A stretch of DNA of 38,876 bases from RXOA01 sp964547105 (GCA_964547105.1 CAZJLO010000016.1:1-38876), one strand, 5' to 3'; counted from the stretch's first letter, positions 1 through 8,696 are shown. Numbers and translations are program-made. Notes: generated from the letters alone by a model not told the origin.

Positions 1-125
1 TCGCAGCACGTAAACGCCGGACGATCTTCACGGTGCGGCGCTTCGCAGCACGTAAGCGCAGCACGATCTTCACGGTGCGGCGCTTCGCAGCACGTAAGCG
101 CAGCACGATCTTCACGGTGCGGCGT
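1..125. repeat. Tandem 42-nt repeat, three copies, each a GC-rich hairpin
   Basis: Three head-to-tail units begin at about 1, 43 and 85, with an exact period of 42 nt; the array may continue left of the window. Units 2 and 3 are almost identical and unit 1 differs at a few bases. Each unit holds an inverted repeat: AGCGCAGCAC, a 10-nt loop, then GTGCGGCGCT (9 of 10 pairs). Unit 1 has AACGCCGGAC as its left arm and regains one pair that the others lack. The period is a multiple of three and a plus-strand frame is open through all copies to about 176, but it has no start codon in view and its peptide is a basic 14-residue repeat. It lies just beyond the 3' end of tgt, so a transcript-end element is more likely than a gene. 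Confidence 0.85.
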
Positions 126-188
126 GCTTGTCTGGGGGCTCCACAACTTCCCGAGGCGATATCCTGTTAGGCTTGGTGGATATCACTC

Positions 189-1484
189 CTAGACCGACAT
201 CCACTCGCGTTCCAGCGCGTCGAACCGGTCTTCACGGATGGCGGTTCGGATCTCGTCCATCAAACGGGCGAGAAACCGCAGATTGTGCAGGGTCGCCATC
301 CGGTAAAAGGACAGCTCTCCCGACCGGCACAGATGACGCAGATAGGCGCGGGAATAGCGGCGGCAGGTGGGGCAATCGCAGGTCTCGTCGATCGGACGCG
401 AATCGATCTTGAACCGCGCGTTGCGCAGATTGATGCGATGGCGCCTCTCTCCCTTGAGAAACACGGTTCCGTTCCGGGCGATCCGTGTCGCGGCGGCGCA
501 GTCCAGCGTATCGATGCCACGGCGCACAGCCGGGAAGATGTCTTCGATCTCGCCGATTCCCAGCAGGTGGCGTGGCTTGTCATCGGGCAGCAGAGGGACC
601 GCCCACTCGAGGACCTGGTGCATTTCCTCCTTGGAGCGGCCGAGCGAGCCGCCGATGGCAAGGCCGTCGAACGGCATCGTCCCGATCACGGCGGCACTCT
701 CACGACGAAGCTTCTCGTAGGCTCCTCCCTGAACAATTCCGTACAGCCGCTGTTCGGGATTGGGAACGGAAAACGCCGGGGGTGTCGCGAATGCATCGAG
801 GCAGCGTTTCGCCCAGCGATGTGTCCGGTGCATCGCTCGTTCCGTATAGGCGTAGTCGTGAAGCGGCGACGTGCACTCATCGAGCACCAGGATCAAATCG
901 GCGCCGAGTTTTCGCTCCAGATCGATCACGCCCTCGGGAGAGAAGAAGCGCGGCGATCCGTCGATGATCGAGCGAAACCAGGCGCCTTCCTCGGTGAGCT
1001 TCACCAGTCGCTGAGGTCCGTCGCCGGCCGCCGGGTGGTGCCGGTGGCGCTTGCCGTTTCCGCAATCCTGCTTTACCGGCGATGCAGAGGACGGGCGCGC
1101 AATCGACACGCGTTTCTGATCGGGGAAGATCGAGGCCACCTTCCCGACACCTTGCTCCTTGCCCGCTCCCAGACTGAACACCTGAAACCCACCGGAGTCG
1201 GTCATCGTTGGCCCGGTCCAGCCGGAGAAGCCGTGCACGCCGCCGAGCGCGGCGACGGCGTCCTCCCCCGGCTGCAGATGGAGATGGTAGGTGTTGCTGA
1301 TGACGATCTGGACGCCGATGTCGGCGATGGCATCCGGTTCGACTGCCTTGATGGACGCCTTGGTGGCCACCGGCACGAATGCCGGCGTCAACACCGTGCC
1401 GTGCGGCGTGCGCAGAGTCCCCGTACGGGCAAGCGAACCACGGGTGGTGTGCGTAATTTGGAACATGGTTGTGGTCACGCTCAT
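189..1484 (-). CDS. tgt: Queuine/archaeosine-type tRNA-guanine transglycosylase
   Basis: Exchanges guanine-34 of GUN-anticodon tRNAs for the queuosine precursor preQ1 by base swapping in the cytosol. Visible signatures are TDSGGFQVFSLG with catalytic Asp96, LDECT (Asp202, base recognition), GIVQGG (250-254), the nucleophile region with Asp328, and a zinc site Cys369/Cys371/Cys374/His400 near the C-terminus. The 431 residues exceed the E. coli enzyme (about 375) mainly because of an insert of roughly 45 residues (about 108-155) right after the Asp96 motif. The start fits: AAGGAGG stands a few bases before ATG 1484. The methyltransferase gene upstream ends 121 bp away on the same strand. The residues after Asp328 (AAATRIARNG) are less standard than the usual VMPTRNARNG. 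Confidence 0.95.
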   Translation of the reverse strand: MSVTTTMFQITHTTRGSLARTGTLRTPHGTVLTPAFVPVATKASIKAVEPDAIADIGVQIVISNTYHLHLQPGEDAVAALGGVHGFSGWTGPTMTDSGGFQVFSLGAGKEQGVGKVASIFPDQKRVSIARPSSASPVKQDCGNGKRHRHHPAAGDGPQRLVKLTEEGAWFRSIIDGSPRFFSPEGVIDLERKLGADLILVLDECTSPLHDYAYTERAMHRTHRWAKRCLDAFATPPAFSVPNPEQRLYGIVQGGAYEKLRRESAAVIGTMPFDGLAIGGSLGRSKEEMHQVLEWAVPLLPDDKPRHLLGIGEIEDIFPAVRRGIDTLDCAAATRIARNGTVFLKGERRHRINLRNARFKIDSRPIDETCDCPTCRRYSRAYLRHLCRSGELSFYRMATLHNLRFLARLMDEIRTAIREDRFDALEREWMSV

Positions 1485-1605
1485 CCTGATCCTCCTTCGA
1501 TTCTCATCTCAATCCTCAATCTTCCAGCGCTCTTCGCTTGGAGGATTCGCCGCCACTTCTTGCTGCGCCAATCGTCTCAGTGACGCCGGATCGGCGAGGC
1601 TGGAT

Positions 1606-2790
1606 TTATCGGACATCCGCTGCATCGGTCGCCCCGCCTCTTGCGAGACGCGCCTTCTTGGAAAGTGTTTCCGCGGATCGATCGAGGAGAGGACGCCGGG
1701 CAACCACGAACGGCGCCTGGTCCCCTTCCGGCTCGATGAGCGGCCATTGCCGGGCGAGCGAAGCGCAGATCGGATGAAACCGGTCGGCAAGCTCCTCAAG
1801 AATCCCGCGAGTTGCGAGATCTTCAATCACCCGCCCCACGGCGAGGGATACCCTCCCGTGTACGGAGATATCGACGAATCCGATGCCGGCGAGGGTTTCA
1901 GCGAACGTCTCCGGCGTGAAGTGACGGATGGTGCATGCCTCCGCCACGATGGATTCCCGGGACGGCGACGCAAACAGCTGATCGAGGATCGCGGTATCCA
2001 AGGGCGCTTGTTCGCCGGGAGCGGATGTCCGCTCAGAAGCTCCGGGCAACTCGGCAAACGGGTTCGCGCTCTGCGATTCGAGTCGCACAGTGTTTGGGTC
2101 AAATGATGAGGACAATCCCTCTCCCCTGAATGCGACACGGTATTCCGTCTCGCAGAGAGTCTGCAGCGAGAGGACGACGTAGCGGCAGACAAGATCGCCG
2201 TTGTCGGCGACAAAGAACGCCGCTGTCTCCTCCGGGCCGCCGCTGACGGCCGGAGAGGGGACGACAGCATGGCGTGCCGCCAAGACGTTCTCAAACGTGG
2301 CGACAAAGCGGCCGCCGGGGCTCAATACCCGGAATGCTTCAGCCAATAGGGCTTTCCGATCTTCCGCCTGCTCGACGGCCGTTCCGACGACGATGCCGTC
2401 GAAGTGGCGATCACGAAACGGGAGAGCCTCTCCCCGCGCAGTTCGGAACGTTACGTGGTCATAGCCGAAACGGCGCAGGTTCTCGTTGGCGACCTGCGTG
2501 CGACGCGGAGAAGAATCGATCCCCACGACCTGCTGCATGTAGGGCGCGAGCGGAAGCGCCGGCCATCCGTCGCCGGAGCCGATATCAAGGATTCGGCCAT
2601 GGGTTTTCAGTGCATGCACGTAGGCATAGATCAGTGTCAGCGAACTCCAATCGCCGATACGGGAAGGATCGTGGGGGCGAAAGACGCCGGCGAGGTCGGG
2701 CGGTGATTGGAGCGGCATTCGATCGAACCGGATCTCGGCCGAAGAACGGGACACGATGTCCGCGTGATCGTGAATCCAATGTTCAACCAC
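1606..2790 (-). CDS. SAM-dependent class I methyltransferase of unknown substrate
   Basis: A Rossmann-fold methyltransferase occupies about residues 45-170. Motif I is ILDIGSGDGW (67-76), the acidic end of strand 2 is GIDSSPRR (90-97), and a FRVLSPGGRF loop follows at 153-162. The rest, about 220 residues, is a C-terminal extension I do not recognise, so the substrate cannot be named. The GTG at 2790 is the first usable start after the assembly gap, but the frame stays open from it into the N run at 2827 and no ribosome-binding site precedes it. The true start may therefore lie in the missing sequence. The gene is followed by tgt on the same strand, but nothing else ties the two functionally. 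Confidence 0.8.
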   Translation of the reverse strand: MVEHWIHDHADIVSRSSAEIRFDRMPLQSPPDLAGVFRPHDPSRIGDWSSLTLIYAYVHALKTHGRILDIGSGDGWPALPLAPYMQQVVGIDSSPRRTQVANENLRRFGYDHVTFRTARGEALPFRDRHFDGIVVGTAVEQAEDRKALLAEAFRVLSPGGRFVATFENVLAARHAVVPSPAVSGGPEETAAFFVADNGDLVCRYVVLSLQTLCETEYRVAFRGEGLSSSFDPNTVRLESQSANPFAELPGASERTSAPGEQAPLDTAILDQLFASPSRESIVAEACTIRHFTPETFAETLAGIGFVDISVHGRVSLAVGRVIEDLATRGILEELADRFHPICASLARQWPLIEPEGDQAPFVVARRPLLDRSAETLSKKARLARGGATDAADVR

Positions 2791-2826
2791 GGTTTGCGGC
2801 CTGAGGCATGGGGACGATTGGGATCC

Positions 2827-2836
2827 NNNNNNNNNN
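2827..2836. other. Assembly gap 1 (ten N)
   Basis: Ten N follow GGATCC. The true gap length is unknown. The methyltransferase frame is open up to the gap, and the sequence just right of it (2837-2900) is only a short spacer before the stop codon of the glycoside hydrolase-like gene. Confidence 0.95.
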
Positions 2837-2900
2837 ATGGTGTGCCTCCTCTCACGAACCGATTTGCGACGGGAGATGGTACCCCACCGGAAGCTGGTCG

Positions 2901-3941
2901 TCAGTCCGCGGCTTGAGCCCGAGCGCGAAAGGCGTTGTACAGGGCGTCGTATTCACACGCCGGATGCCAGAACAGATAGCCGTCGGCGCCGAGATCCTCG
3001 GCCGCCTGGATCTGTGCCTGGATGTATGCCGAAAGCGACATCGCCGCGGGGATTTTCAGATCGAACGCCTGAAGGAACGGGCGAAACGGCGTATCGACCC
3101 GCTCCATACCGCTTGCCAACGCAGCGGCGACCGTATGGTACGGATCGTTGTAGTAAACAGCTTCGTTGTAGTGCGACGGATACAACATGGGCGAGACCAG
3201 GTCGACATGCGGGGCGAGCGTTTCCAGCGATTGGCCGATTGGGTCGATCTGTTGAGCATTCCAGGCCCACATCACCCGGCCGAAAACATCGACGGAAATC
3301 GCAACGCGATCGCCGATCCGCTGGTTCGCTGCTTGAAGAAAACCGGCAATCGTGTCGTATCGTGCGCCGTAGCCGGGCTGCAGGTCCCCCTCGTCGGCAT
3401 AGCGAACATAGTCGAATTGGATTTCGTCGACCCCGGCGGCGGCGACATCTTCGGCGATGGCGAGATTGTACTCCTGCACCTGCAGATCGTCGGGCGGAAC
3501 CCACGCCTCTGGCAAGCCGAGGTAATCGGCGAGAAGCGGGTCGTAGAAGAGCACCTGACGCGCGATGACGTACAGACCTGCCTCGTGCAAGTCCGCGACC
3601 ACGGATGCCAGATCGAGCCTGCCGGTGTTGGCTCGGATGTCCCGCGCAAGAGGCGCTGAAGATGCAAACGTGATCTCGCCGTGCATGTTCTTGACGTTGA
3701 CGACCACGGCATTGATCCAGCCCGCTTCCGCCGCGGCAACCATTCCCTCGATGATATCGGGGCGAGCAAACGCGTACGATGTCAGATAAAGCCCGATTCG
3801 TCCGTGGAGATTGACTGTAGCGCCTTCGCCGGCGACATCATTCGTAGGCAACTGGGCCTGATCGACGCGCTGATCCGCCGATCCGAGAAGAAACAGGAGA
3901 GCACAGAGGACCGGGAGTGCGCGAGTTGCCGACTTGAACAT
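2901..3941 (-). CDS. Secreted putative glycoside hydrolase, DUF4015-type TIM barrel
   Basis: The 346-residue protein begins with a signal peptide (MFKSATRALPVL, then a hydrophobic run ending near GSADQ). It continues with a (beta/alpha)8-type sequence typical of the DUF4015 family. Landmarks are GRIGLYLTSYA, INAVVVNVKNMHGEI, the core VDEIQFDYVRYADEG with acidic residues expected at the active site, ISVDVFG, and LVSPMLYPSHY. Such proteins are thought to act on extracellular polysaccharide, but the substrate is unknown. I chose ATG 3941 because the signal peptide starts there; the frame is open further upstream but without signal-like sequence. No Shine-Dalgarno is seen, and TAGACT (minus strand, 3949-3954) lies 7 nt before the ATG, so a leaderless transcript is possible. 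Confidence 0.8.
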   Translation of the reverse strand: MFKSATRALPVLCALLFLLGSADQRVDQAQLPTNDVAGEGATVNLHGRIGLYLTSYAFARPDIIEGMVAAAEAGWINAVVVNVKNMHGEITFASSAPLARDIRANTGRLDLASVVADLHEAGLYVIARQVLFYDPLLADYLGLPEAWVPPDDLQVQEYNLAIAEDVAAAGVDEIQFDYVRYADEGDLQPGYGARYDTIAGFLQAANQRIGDRVAISVDVFGRVMWAWNAQQIDPIGQSLETLAPHVDLVSPMLYPSHYNEAVYYNDPYHTVAAALASGMERVDTPFRPFLQAFDLKIPAAMSLSAYIQAQIQAAEDLGADGYLFWHPACEYDALYNAFRARAQAAD

Positions 3942-4264
3942 GCTGTGCAGTCTAGCAAGTAGCGGTGGGAAAGACGCGCACGCGCGGCTGCCGGCGGAGA
4001 GACACGTGGGCATTCCGCGCTGCACCTCAGGGATTGAACACCGTTCGCTGTTGATTCTTCATAGAAACGACACATTCGCTTCACGAGGTTGCCACGGCGG
4101 GCGCATACTGTTTCGAGGATACATTCATCGCTTGTGGGGAGGGACTGCTATACTCTTGACTATCCACCGATCATCGCGATCTCCCGTTTGTTTGAGGGAT
4201 CTCGGACAGTGGAGTGGATCTTGGCTTGGATCTTGACAGTGATTGCTGTTCCTAAGGAGCTGTG
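3942..4264. other. Divergent intergenic region, 323 bp
   Basis: Lies between the hydrolase-like gene (minus) and the beta-helix gene (plus). It holds the -10-like hexamer for the former (3949-3954) and an extended -10 promoter candidate for the latter (4146-4154). I found no convincing ORF, RNA gene or long inverted repeat in the remainder. Shorter reading frames here are upstream extensions or shadows of the flanking genes. Confidence 0.6.
4146..4154 (+). promoter_or_regulatory. Extended -10 promoter candidate for the beta-helix/DUF192 gene
   Basis: TGCTATACT matches the extended -10 pattern TGn followed by a TATAAT-like hexamer (5 of 6). No good -35 is seen at 16-18 nt, as is common for extended -10 promoters. 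It would give a 5' leader of about 100 nt before ATG 4265. Confidence 0.45.
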
Positions 4265-6217
4265 ATGAGGAAGTTCGTCGTTTCGATGGTCGTTGTCGGG
4301 TTGTGTCTCTCGGTGTTGTTCTCCTTGATGGCATTCGGCGCAACGTCACACCGCCCGATTGTCATCCTCGGGAACGCTGACTTCACCGCGGAGAACGGAG
4401 TGACAGCGGGGAGCGGAACAGCAGCCGATCCATACATCATCTCCGGATGGAACATCGCGGTTTCTTCCGGCTCGCTTCACGGCCTGAAAATCGAGAATAC
4501 CACCGCACACGTGAGGATCGCCGGGGTGACGATCCAGGGACCGATGGCCACGAATGGCGCGGCGATTCGACTTGGATTCGTCTCCAATGTGACGATCGAT
4601 GGCTGTATCCTGTCCGGGACCGCCAACGGCATCCAAATCGCATCGTCCTACGATGTCGTGATGCGCCAGAGCGTGATTCAATCGGTACGGCGCGGAATCG
4701 AAGTGACCGGAGCGAGCCTTGACGAATACCGGCACGATATCGATTCGTCCAACGAGCTCAACGGCTCTCCGATTCAGTATCTGGTCGACAGGAACGGCGA
4801 GACGATCAGCGGGTTGGAGACGAGCAACCTCTACGTGGTCGGCGGTCGGAACATGACCATCGCCGACAACATTTTCTCGGATGGAGACGGCATTCAACTG
4901 ATGTTCGTTCAGGATTCGACCGTGACCGGCAACATCTTGTATCGAGGCGGGTGGAACGGGATCTACTTGTACCGATCCGAGAACAATCAGCTTGTCGACA
5001 ACGAGCTGGGCAACAACTATCACGCGGCCATTCTGCTTGCTCTGTGCTCAGGCAACAGCATCCAACGCAATCAGCTTCTTGCCAACGACTACGGTCTCAT
5101 CCTTTCGGCGTCCGACGGCAATGATGTGTTCGACAACCTTGTCGCAGCGAACCCGACGGGGATTGAGATCAGTGCTGGATCCACCAACAACGATGTGTTC
5201 GACAACATTGTCTACTACGAGAATACGGTGTATGGAATCGTGATCGATCGCGCCACCGGGAACCGGGTCACGTCCAATGCGGTGGTTGATAGCGAGTCGG
5301 GAATCCTGCTCGGGACACAAGCCAACGATAACACCGTCCACGCCAACAGCATCGTCGGCAGTGCTTACGGGATTCTTGTCGACGGCAGCCGGAATGTCGT
5401 CACCGGCAACCTGATCTCTCAAAGCGTGAACGGGCTTCTGTTCCGCTTCTCGTTCGGGCAGAACAGTGTCCTGAACAACGTGTTCCATGAGAATCTCTTC
5501 AGCGGAAGCAGCCAGCGCCATATCAGCCTGTCCACGGACGGAGAGGGGAATGTGTTCTACGGGAACGCTTTCCTCGGCAGAGCAATCAACTTGGCGCTTG
5601 TCTACGATCCGGGTGTCAACCAATGGAGCTATGATGGCACGGGGAACCTTTGGGAAGACTACGGGGGCGGCGATGCTGATACCGATGGAATCGGCGATGT
5701 TCCCGTGCTTGTCGTTCCGGCGGGAATCGAGGATGTTGCGCCGATCATGCCTGACGCGATCACGCTCTCCGATCCGGATGCGGCGCTTTCCGCCAATCTG
5801 GGAATCATCGGGACGATGGAACTTGCCGAACTCACGGTGACAACGGCCGATGGCGAGGTTCTGCTCCTTCGATCCTGGATTGCCGATGAGACGCACGAGC
5901 GGTTTGTCGGGTTTCGCGGATTTCCGCCGCAGTTGATTGACCAATCTCCGGGGATGCTGTTCGTCTATGAACAGCCGGTTGAAGGAGGGCCGACAGGGAC
6001 TGCGTTCACGATGAGCACGGTTGATTTTGACTTGGACATCGCTTTCTTCGACGAAGCCGGGGCCTACGTCGGTGGTGAGACGATGCTCGCCAATCATGAT
6101 GGACGCTACACGGTGTCCGGGATGTTCCGGTTCGCGCTCGAATTGCCGGCTGGCAGCCTTGAGGCTCTGGGAATCGGTGATGGCACGTCGCTTCAGTGGC
6201 CCGGATCGGAGTCGTAG
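4265..6217 (+). CDS. Secreted NosD-type beta-helix protein fused to a C-terminal DUF192 domain
   Basis: A 650-residue exported protein. A signal peptide covers about residues 1-27. An entry motif follows (FTAENGVTAGSGTAADPYII, about 40-60). Right-handed beta-helix repeats of the NosD/CASH type, rich in N-x-V/I turns, run to about 440. The helix closes with GTGNLWEDYGGGDADTDGIG, a classic NosD ending. Residues of about 520-645 match DUF192: RSWIADETHERFVGFRGF, GMLFVYEQ, LDIAFFDEAG, ALELPAG, and GIGDGTSLQW. The beta-helix part probably binds or remodels surface sugar; the role of DUF192 is unknown. ATG 4265 is preferred to GTG 4262 because AAGGAG (4254-4259) is 5 nt from it. The stop is one base from the next gene. 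A smaller paralogue lies at 32467-33261. Confidence 0.85.
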   Translation: MRKFVVSMVVVGLCLSVLFSLMAFGATSHRPIVILGNADFTAENGVTAGSGTAADPYIISGWNIAVSSGSLHGLKIENTTAHVRIAGVTIQGPMATNGAAIRLGFVSNVTIDGCILSGTANGIQIASSYDVVMRQSVIQSVRRGIEVTGASLDEYRHDIDSSNELNGSPIQYLVDRNGETISGLETSNLYVVGGRNMTIADNIFSDGDGIQLMFVQDSTVTGNILYRGGWNGIYLYRSENNQLVDNELGNNYHAAILLALCSGNSIQRNQLLANDYGLILSASDGNDVFDNLVAANPTGIEISAGSTNNDVFDNIVYYENTVYGIVIDRATGNRVTSNAVVDSESGILLGTQANDNTVHANSIVGSAYGILVDGSRNVVTGNLISQSVNGLLFRFSFGQNSVLNNVFHENLFSGSSQRHISLSTDGEGNVFYGNAFLGRAINLALVYDPGVNQWSYDGTGNLWEDYGGGDADTDGIGDVPVLVVPAGIEDVAPIMPDAITLSDPDAALSANLGIIGTMELAELTVTTADGEVLLLRSWIADETHERFVGFRGFPPQLIDQSPGMLFVYEQPVEGGPTGTAFTMSTVDFDLDIAFFDEAGAYVGGETMLANHDGRYTVSGMFRFALELPAGSLEALGIGDGTSLQWPGSES

Positions 6218-6218
6218 C

Positions 6219-6902
6219 GTGTCGCGACTGGCGGCGGTCATCTTCGATCTTGATGGAACGCTGGTTCGCTATCACGGGGTGGCGTTCGAATCGAGTTGGG
6301 GGGCGATTGCCGCCGCTGCCGGTGTGCTCGATGCTTCGGATCGATTGCTAAAGGAGTACTTGCCCCGGAGGGACGAGTACCCGGCATGGGTCGCCGCGGA
6401 TGCGCGGTTGCTTGAAGGAGTGTCCGTCCGCCGGGTGTCCGAACAGATCTTTCCTCCTCCGCTTGCCGTGGGCGTCGAAGAGGCGGTCGGCTGCCTACGG
6501 CGTCGCTATGCGACCGGCGTGCTCTCGTCGGGCGTGGAGCTGGTGGCGGAGCGGGTGCGGGAGGACCTGGGTCTTGATTTCGCCGTTGCGAACCGGCTCC
6601 ATGTTCGAGACGGCCGATTCACCGGGACGAGCGAGACCCTTGTTCATCTGTGGAAGAAACGCGACGTGCTGCTGCGTATTGCTGATGAACACGGATGGAA
6701 GCCGGAGCAAATCTGCTACATCGGTGATCACATGAACGACGTTCCCGTGATGTCCGTCGTTGGGCTGGGAATCGCCGTGCACGCCAAAGATGAAGAACTC
6801 ATTCGGTCAAGCGATGCCGTTGCCGAACGGTTCGACCAGATTCCCGGCATGATCGAGCGGTTCGAAGCGGGCGAAGCGTTAGCGCTGTCGCCGCTCCGGT
6901 AG
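6219..6902 (+). CDS. HAD-superfamily phosphatase, phosphoserine phosphatase-like
   Basis: A 227-residue cytosolic hydrolase. Motif I is FDLDGTLV (Asp10 nucleophile, Asp12). Motif II is LSSGVE, a lysine-bearing stretch HLWKKRD serves as motif III, and motif IV is GDHMNDVPVM, followed by GLGIAVHAKD. The motif order and the cap between motifs I and II resemble the SerB/phosphoserine phosphatase branch, but substrate specificity cannot be read. The start is GTG 6219, one base after the beta-helix gene's TAG, with GGAG about 9 nt upstream inside that gene. Translation is therefore likely coupled. A reading that begins earlier would overlap the DUF192 coding frame and is rejected. Confidence 0.85.
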   Translation: MSRLAAVIFDLDGTLVRYHGVAFESSWGAIAAAAGVLDASDRLLKEYLPRRDEYPAWVAADARLLEGVSVRRVSEQIFPPPLAVGVEEAVGCLRRRYATGVLSSGVELVAERVREDLGLDFAVANRLHVRDGRFTGTSETLVHLWKKRDVLLRIADEHGWKPEQICYIGDHMNDVPVMSVVGLGIAVHAKDEELIRSSDAVAERFDQIPGMIERFEAGEALALSPLR

Positions 6903-6917
6903 GAAGTCCACCAAGCC

Positions 6918-6936
6918 TCGGCTTAAGACGAGCCGA
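6918..6936 (+). terminator. Weak hairpin after the HAD gene
   Basis: TCGGCT, a 7-nt loop, then AGCCGA gives a 6-bp stem 16 nt after the stop codon. A pyrimidine-rich but not pure T stretch follows. It lies between convergent genes, so termination is plausible but the signal is poor. Confidence 0.3.
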
Positions 6937-7033
6937 AAGCCTTCTTTCCTCACTCGACGGGCGTCGATGCTTCGTCTTCCACCGTTCCTGGGCCCGGCCA
7001 TGCACAGGGTCGAACCTGCGCCGCTTCCGCGCT

Positions 7034-7996
7034 TTACGGGAAGCTCACTTCGAATCCCGCATCGAACACAATCCCGCTTGGGCTGAAGACGAACGCCGCA
7101 TTTGCCTCGAAGTGGTCCCCGCAGTAGATCCCGGCGATTCGTTGCTCCTGGAACCCGTACGGCAAGAGAGAAAAGCGGGTCGACGCAGCAAGCGTCCAAG
7201 TGTCAATGACGATTGCCGCGTCCAGGTCCTGGGTTACGCTGAGCACCGGGTAAAGAGCGATGTGGGTCATCATCCCTGCGGCGAGGGCTCCGATTTCGCA
7301 GCCCAGGGCAACAGAGAGATCGGTCCCCAGTGCCGGAGCAAGCTCAATCCGCGCGGTGAGATCTCCCAACAGGGAAGTCGGCGTCTGATCTCCGAGCGTC
7401 GTGTCGAGAAATGAAATGACAGCCTCGAACCAGCTCTCATGCCAGGCAAACGGCACGACCCCGATCCGACCGAGCATGGCGGTCGAAAGCGGGCCAAGCG
7501 TTGTCTGCACATCAGCCTCGATCGACGGAGCAAGGGCCGGGAACCAGGCCAGATCCAACGACAACAGGGCGAAGAATGTCTGGGGAAACGGGTCATCTGA
7601 GGCAACGTCAGCGACGGTGAGGTCCAGATACGCGAGCCCCGTTCGGAGGGAGTAGGGAACAAGCGAGATCTCGACCGCTGTTCCCAGCTCGAACCACTCC
7701 CAACCGAACCAGGCACGGAACTGCTGCTCACCGGCGAGGGCCGGATCAAGAGAGAATGAGGTCAAACTGCCGAGTCCGAAACCGGCATACGCCAGCGACA
7801 GCTCGAGCCACGTTTCGGCCAAGAACTCAGGCGTCACGACAGCAGCGCCAAAACTGCCTTCCACGGAGGCTTCAGGTGGCCTTTGCTCGGCGAGATCGCC
7901 CGCCAAGCACGATCCGGCTGCCAGGCACAAGGCCAGCAAGATCAGGGAGGAAGCCAATGTCACTATCGCGGGCCATCTCAGGGTCGTTTGTCGCAC
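7034..7996 (-). CDS. Exported protein of unknown function, possible outer-membrane beta-barrel
   Basis: I do not recognise a named family. The 320-residue product has a clear signal peptide (hydrophobic run at about 10-30, ending near SCLAGD). The mature part is made of alternating hydrophobic and small residues rich in aromatic pairs. Repeated patterns such as SLDLAWFP, IGVVPFAW and FEANAAFVF suggest beta strands, and the chain ends in an aromatic-containing strand (FEVSFP). That layout fits a small outer-membrane barrel, though this is inference from pattern only. The start is GTG 7996 with AAAGGA upstream. It is the last gene of the minus-strand block below the GNAT-like gene, separated by 154 bp. 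Confidence 0.65.
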   Translation of the reverse strand: MRQTTLRWPAIVTLASSLILLALCLAAGSCLAGDLAEQRPPEASVEGSFGAAVVTPEFLAETWLELSLAYAGFGLGSLTSFSLDPALAGEQQFRAWFGWEWFELGTAVEISLVPYSLRTGLAYLDLTVADVASDDPFPQTFFALLSLDLAWFPALAPSIEADVQTTLGPLSTAMLGRIGVVPFAWHESWFEAVISFLDTTLGDQTPTSLLGDLTARIELAPALGTDLSVALGCEIGALAAGMMTHIALYPVLSVTQDLDAAIVIDTWTLAASTRFSLLPYGFQEQRIAGIYCGDHFEANAAFVFSPSGIVFDAGFEVSFP

Positions 7997-8150
7997 GTTC
8001 GATCCTTTCCACCGCTTCTCGAGCGGGAATTCAAGCGTTGATCAAGCGTACGGAGCCACCGAGGAAGGGTCGATGGCACGGGTTCTCTTCCGGTGGGCAG
8101 TACGTCCCCCAGCGAAGCGCGAGGTGGAATCGAGAAACAAGCCTGGCCGG

Positions 8151-8696
8151 CTAGAGGGGCGTCTCGTAGAACACCTGATAGACGAGGCGGTCGAGGACTT
8201 CGGACTGGAAGTCGCGTCGTAGAGAGCGATTGACGAACGCGGGCAAGCTGTGGCGAACGGTCTCCGAGAAATCGACCGCGAGAACTGCGTTTGATCCCAG
8301 CGAGGCGACGGCCTCATGAAGCAGCTTGGCGCCGATCCGGCGCAGATCCTGATGCTTCGGATCGATCACGACGGCGGGAAGGAAGAAGAGCTGGTCGGCG
8401 GCGTGGGCTTCCGGGAAGCGCTCATAGTAGAACGCGGCGTTGATCCAGGGGATCTTCTCGAGGTTCGATGTTAGGATGCAAACCCCGACCAATGTCTGAT
8501 GGACGATCACGATGTACTTGGTGAAATCTTCGTCCTGAAGAACACGATGAAATGTCTGTTCATCCCATGCGCCGTGATGGATCGGCGTCCGCCTATTGAG
8601 TTCGCAGAACCCATGTTCGTAAATCCTCCACAGCATCGCTCGATCGGCCTCGTGCTTGAGCACCAGGCTTTCAATGACCCGAATCTCGTCAGTCAT
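8151..8696 (-). CDS. GNAT-like acyltransferase, substrate unknown
   Basis: A 181-residue cytosolic protein with the shape of a GNAT N-acyltransferase: an N-terminal alpha/beta part, a central strand YIVIVHQTLVGVCIL (about 61-75), and a strand plus helix LPAVVIDPKHQDLRRIGAKL (106-125). The last of these corresponds to the acetyl-CoA-binding V-x-P-x-x-x-x-x-x-G region, although the usual Q-x-x-G-x-G/A loop is altered to DLRRIG. The start at ATG 8696 is supported by AGGGAG about 7 nt upstream; the frame extends further upstream without a signal for initiation. It lies 41 bp after upp and may share its transcript. Confidence 0.5.
   Translation of the reverse strand: MTDEIRVIESLVLKHEADRAMLWRIYEHGFCELNRRTPIHHGAWDEQTFHRVLQDEDFTKYIVIVHQTLVGVCILTSNLEKIPWINAAFYYERFPEAHAADQLFFLPAVVIDPKHQDLRRIGAKLLHEAVASLGSNAVLAVDFSETVRHSLPAFVNRSLRRDFQSEVLDRLVYQVFYETPL

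Noticed and set aside
1..125. CRISPR array
   Set aside because: The units are contiguous without unique spacers, and no cas gene is present. The same holds for 24430-24592.
1..176. Plus-strand open frame with a basic 14-residue repeat
   Set aside because: No start codon in the window; the 42-nt hairpin repeat explains the open frame, and another frame on the minus strand is equally open.
285..1583. Long plus-strand frame opposite tgt
   Set aside because: Antisense shadow of a conserved enzyme gene; composition follows from tgt codons. Similar shadows lie opposite most long genes, for example 13547-14893, 19466-21067 and 30851-32200.
7040..7070. tRNA-like TTCGAATCC
   Set aside because: It encodes part of the C-terminus of the exported protein at 7034-7996; no acceptor stem or anticodon arm is found around it.
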